A stretch of 13,849 nucleotides of DNA from Porticoccus sp. (GTDB lineage Bacteria; Pseudomonadota; Gammaproteobacteria; Pseudomonadales; Porticoccaceae). The notes beneath the pieces are model-generated. The model was not told the DNA's origin. It did not search any database and was given only the letters and a program-made list of their open reading frames with translations. Of the stretch, positions 13,117 through 13,849 are shown piece after piece. The stretch's first letter is position 1; each line of letters begins with the position of its first letter. The stretch spans positions 1-13,849 of the forward strand of contig NYXF01000107.1 in assembly GCA_002685455.1 (NCBI GenBank), in the 5' to 3' direction. Position numbers and translations under genes: made by a program.

Positions 13117-13849
13117 TCAGTTATCCCTTAATATACCTAGTAGCTTGTCAACACTCTCTTTCGCGTCGCCAAACAACATGCGTGAGTTGTCTTTAAAGAA
13201 CAGGGGGTTATCAACGCCAGCATAACCCGATGCCATTCCACGTTTGAGTATAACTACTTGTCCTGATTTCCATACCTCCAATACAGGCATTCCAGCAATG
13301 GGGCTGTCTGGATCATCCATAGCAGCTGGGTTTACTGTATCGTTTGCTCCGATGACAAGCACAACGTCAGTATCTGGAAAATCATCGTTCAATTCATCCA
13401 TTTCTAATACGATATCATATGGAACCTTTGCTTCCGCCAATAGAACATTCATGTGTCCTGGTAGCCGACCAGCTACAGGATGTATACCAAAACGAACGGA
13501 TATCCCTTTATCACGGAGTATTTTGGTGATTTCACCAACTGCATTTTGAGCTTGTGCAACTGCCATCCCATAACCAGGTACTATTATTACGGATTGAGAA
13601 GAAAGTAATTCTTCACAAACCTCTTCAGTAGAAGTTTCTAGGGCTACTAAATCGCCGTCAGCTGAATCTGCACTTGAACTTCCAGACGTTTGACCAAAAC
13701 CACCTAATATAACGCTAACGAAAGACCTATTCATTGCGCGACACATTATGTAGCTCAAAATTGCACCACTGCTGCCTACTAATGCCCCAGTTACTATAAG
13801 TAGATCGTTACCTAACATAAATCCGATAGATGCAGCCGCCCAACCTGAG
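13117..13849 (-). CDS. pntB: NAD(P) transhydrogenase subunit beta, C-terminal part (partial)
   Basis: The proton-translocating transhydrogenase moves hydride from NADH to NADP+, driven by the proton gradient, and supplies NADPH. Only the 3' part is in the window; the frame is open through the edge and its 5' end lies beyond 13849. The visible part starts at the end of the membrane domain ([36 protein letters not shown]) and runs through the whole NADP-binding domain [90 protein letters not shown] and MLFGDAK. The usual KRSM is KRGM here (Ser to Gly), next to the NADP-phosphate-binding Lys-Arg; otherwise the domain looks intact. Confidence 0.96.
   Translation of the reverse strand, partial: SGWAAASIGFMLGNDLLIVTGALVGSSGAILSYIMCRAMNRSFVSVILGGFGQTSGSSSADSADGDLVALETSTEEVCEELLSSQSVIIVPGYGMAVAQAQNAVGEITKILRDKGISVRFGIHPVAGRLPGHMNVLLAEAKVPYDIVLEMDELNDDFPDTDVVLVIGANDTVNPAAMDDPDSPIAGMPVLEVWKSGQVVILKRGMASGYAGVDNPLFFKDNSRMLFGDAKESVDKLLGILRDN

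Noticed and set aside
13244..13549. 101-aa + strand ORF opposite pntB
   Set aside because: It is antisense to the highly conserved NADP-binding domain of PntB, with Ser/Thr-rich shadow composition.

Overview
The window looks like a chromosomal piece of an AT-rich gammaproteobacterium. The best matches by eye are to marine, oligotrophic-type lineages: the HisH/HisA, SrmB-like helicase and PntB sequences, a signal-peptide family of YwqK/MORN repeat proteins, and a Trp-rich small protein next to a widely conserved hypothetical. Starts other than ATG (GTG, TTG) are common and several are supported by good Shine-Dalgarno (SD) sequences. I saw no tRNA, rRNA, CRISPR array or transposase.

Region 1 (1-4460) is an accessory block of small genes, nearly all on the + strand. 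A partial gene end is followed by about 355 bases without a gene. Then come three small hypotheticals, two of them membrane proteins; a secreted surface-adhesin-E-like protein; a tiny ORF coupled to a 46-residue membrane protein; an outer-membrane beta-barrel gene broken by two frameshifts; a 143-residue amphipathic protein; a YwqK/MORN-type repeat protein whose signal peptide lies in another frame; and a small convergent membrane protein. The theme is cell surface and membrane. Three single-base (+1) frameshifts lie in two secreted-protein genes of this block, while longer A-runs in the housekeeping genes nearby remain in frame. This is the most unusual signal in the window.

Region 2 (4600-6134) holds hisH and hisA of histidine biosynthesis, without hisB upstream or hisF downstream. 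A plausible sigma-70-type promoter overlaps a perfect 12-bp tandem duplication just before hisH.

Region 3 (6156-11000) has a hotdog acyl-CoA thioesterase on the - strand, divergent from a two-gene RND efflux operon (periplasmic adaptor and inner-membrane pump). The operon has no outer-membrane channel gene, so it presumably uses a TolC encoded elsewhere. The pump belongs to a subgroup with altered residues at the usual proton-relay positions.

Region 4 (11068-13849) has an SrmB-like DEAD-box RNA helicase convergent with a two-gene, ATGA-overlapping pair: a TIGR02450-type Trp-rich protein followed by a conserved Trp/Tyr-rich hypothetical. Upstream of these, on the same strand, is the 3' part of pntB (NAD(P) transhydrogenase beta subunit), ending in a recognisable intrinsic terminator. 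No complete new system is demonstrated. The frameshifted surface genes and the Trp-rich gene pair are the parts most worth following up.
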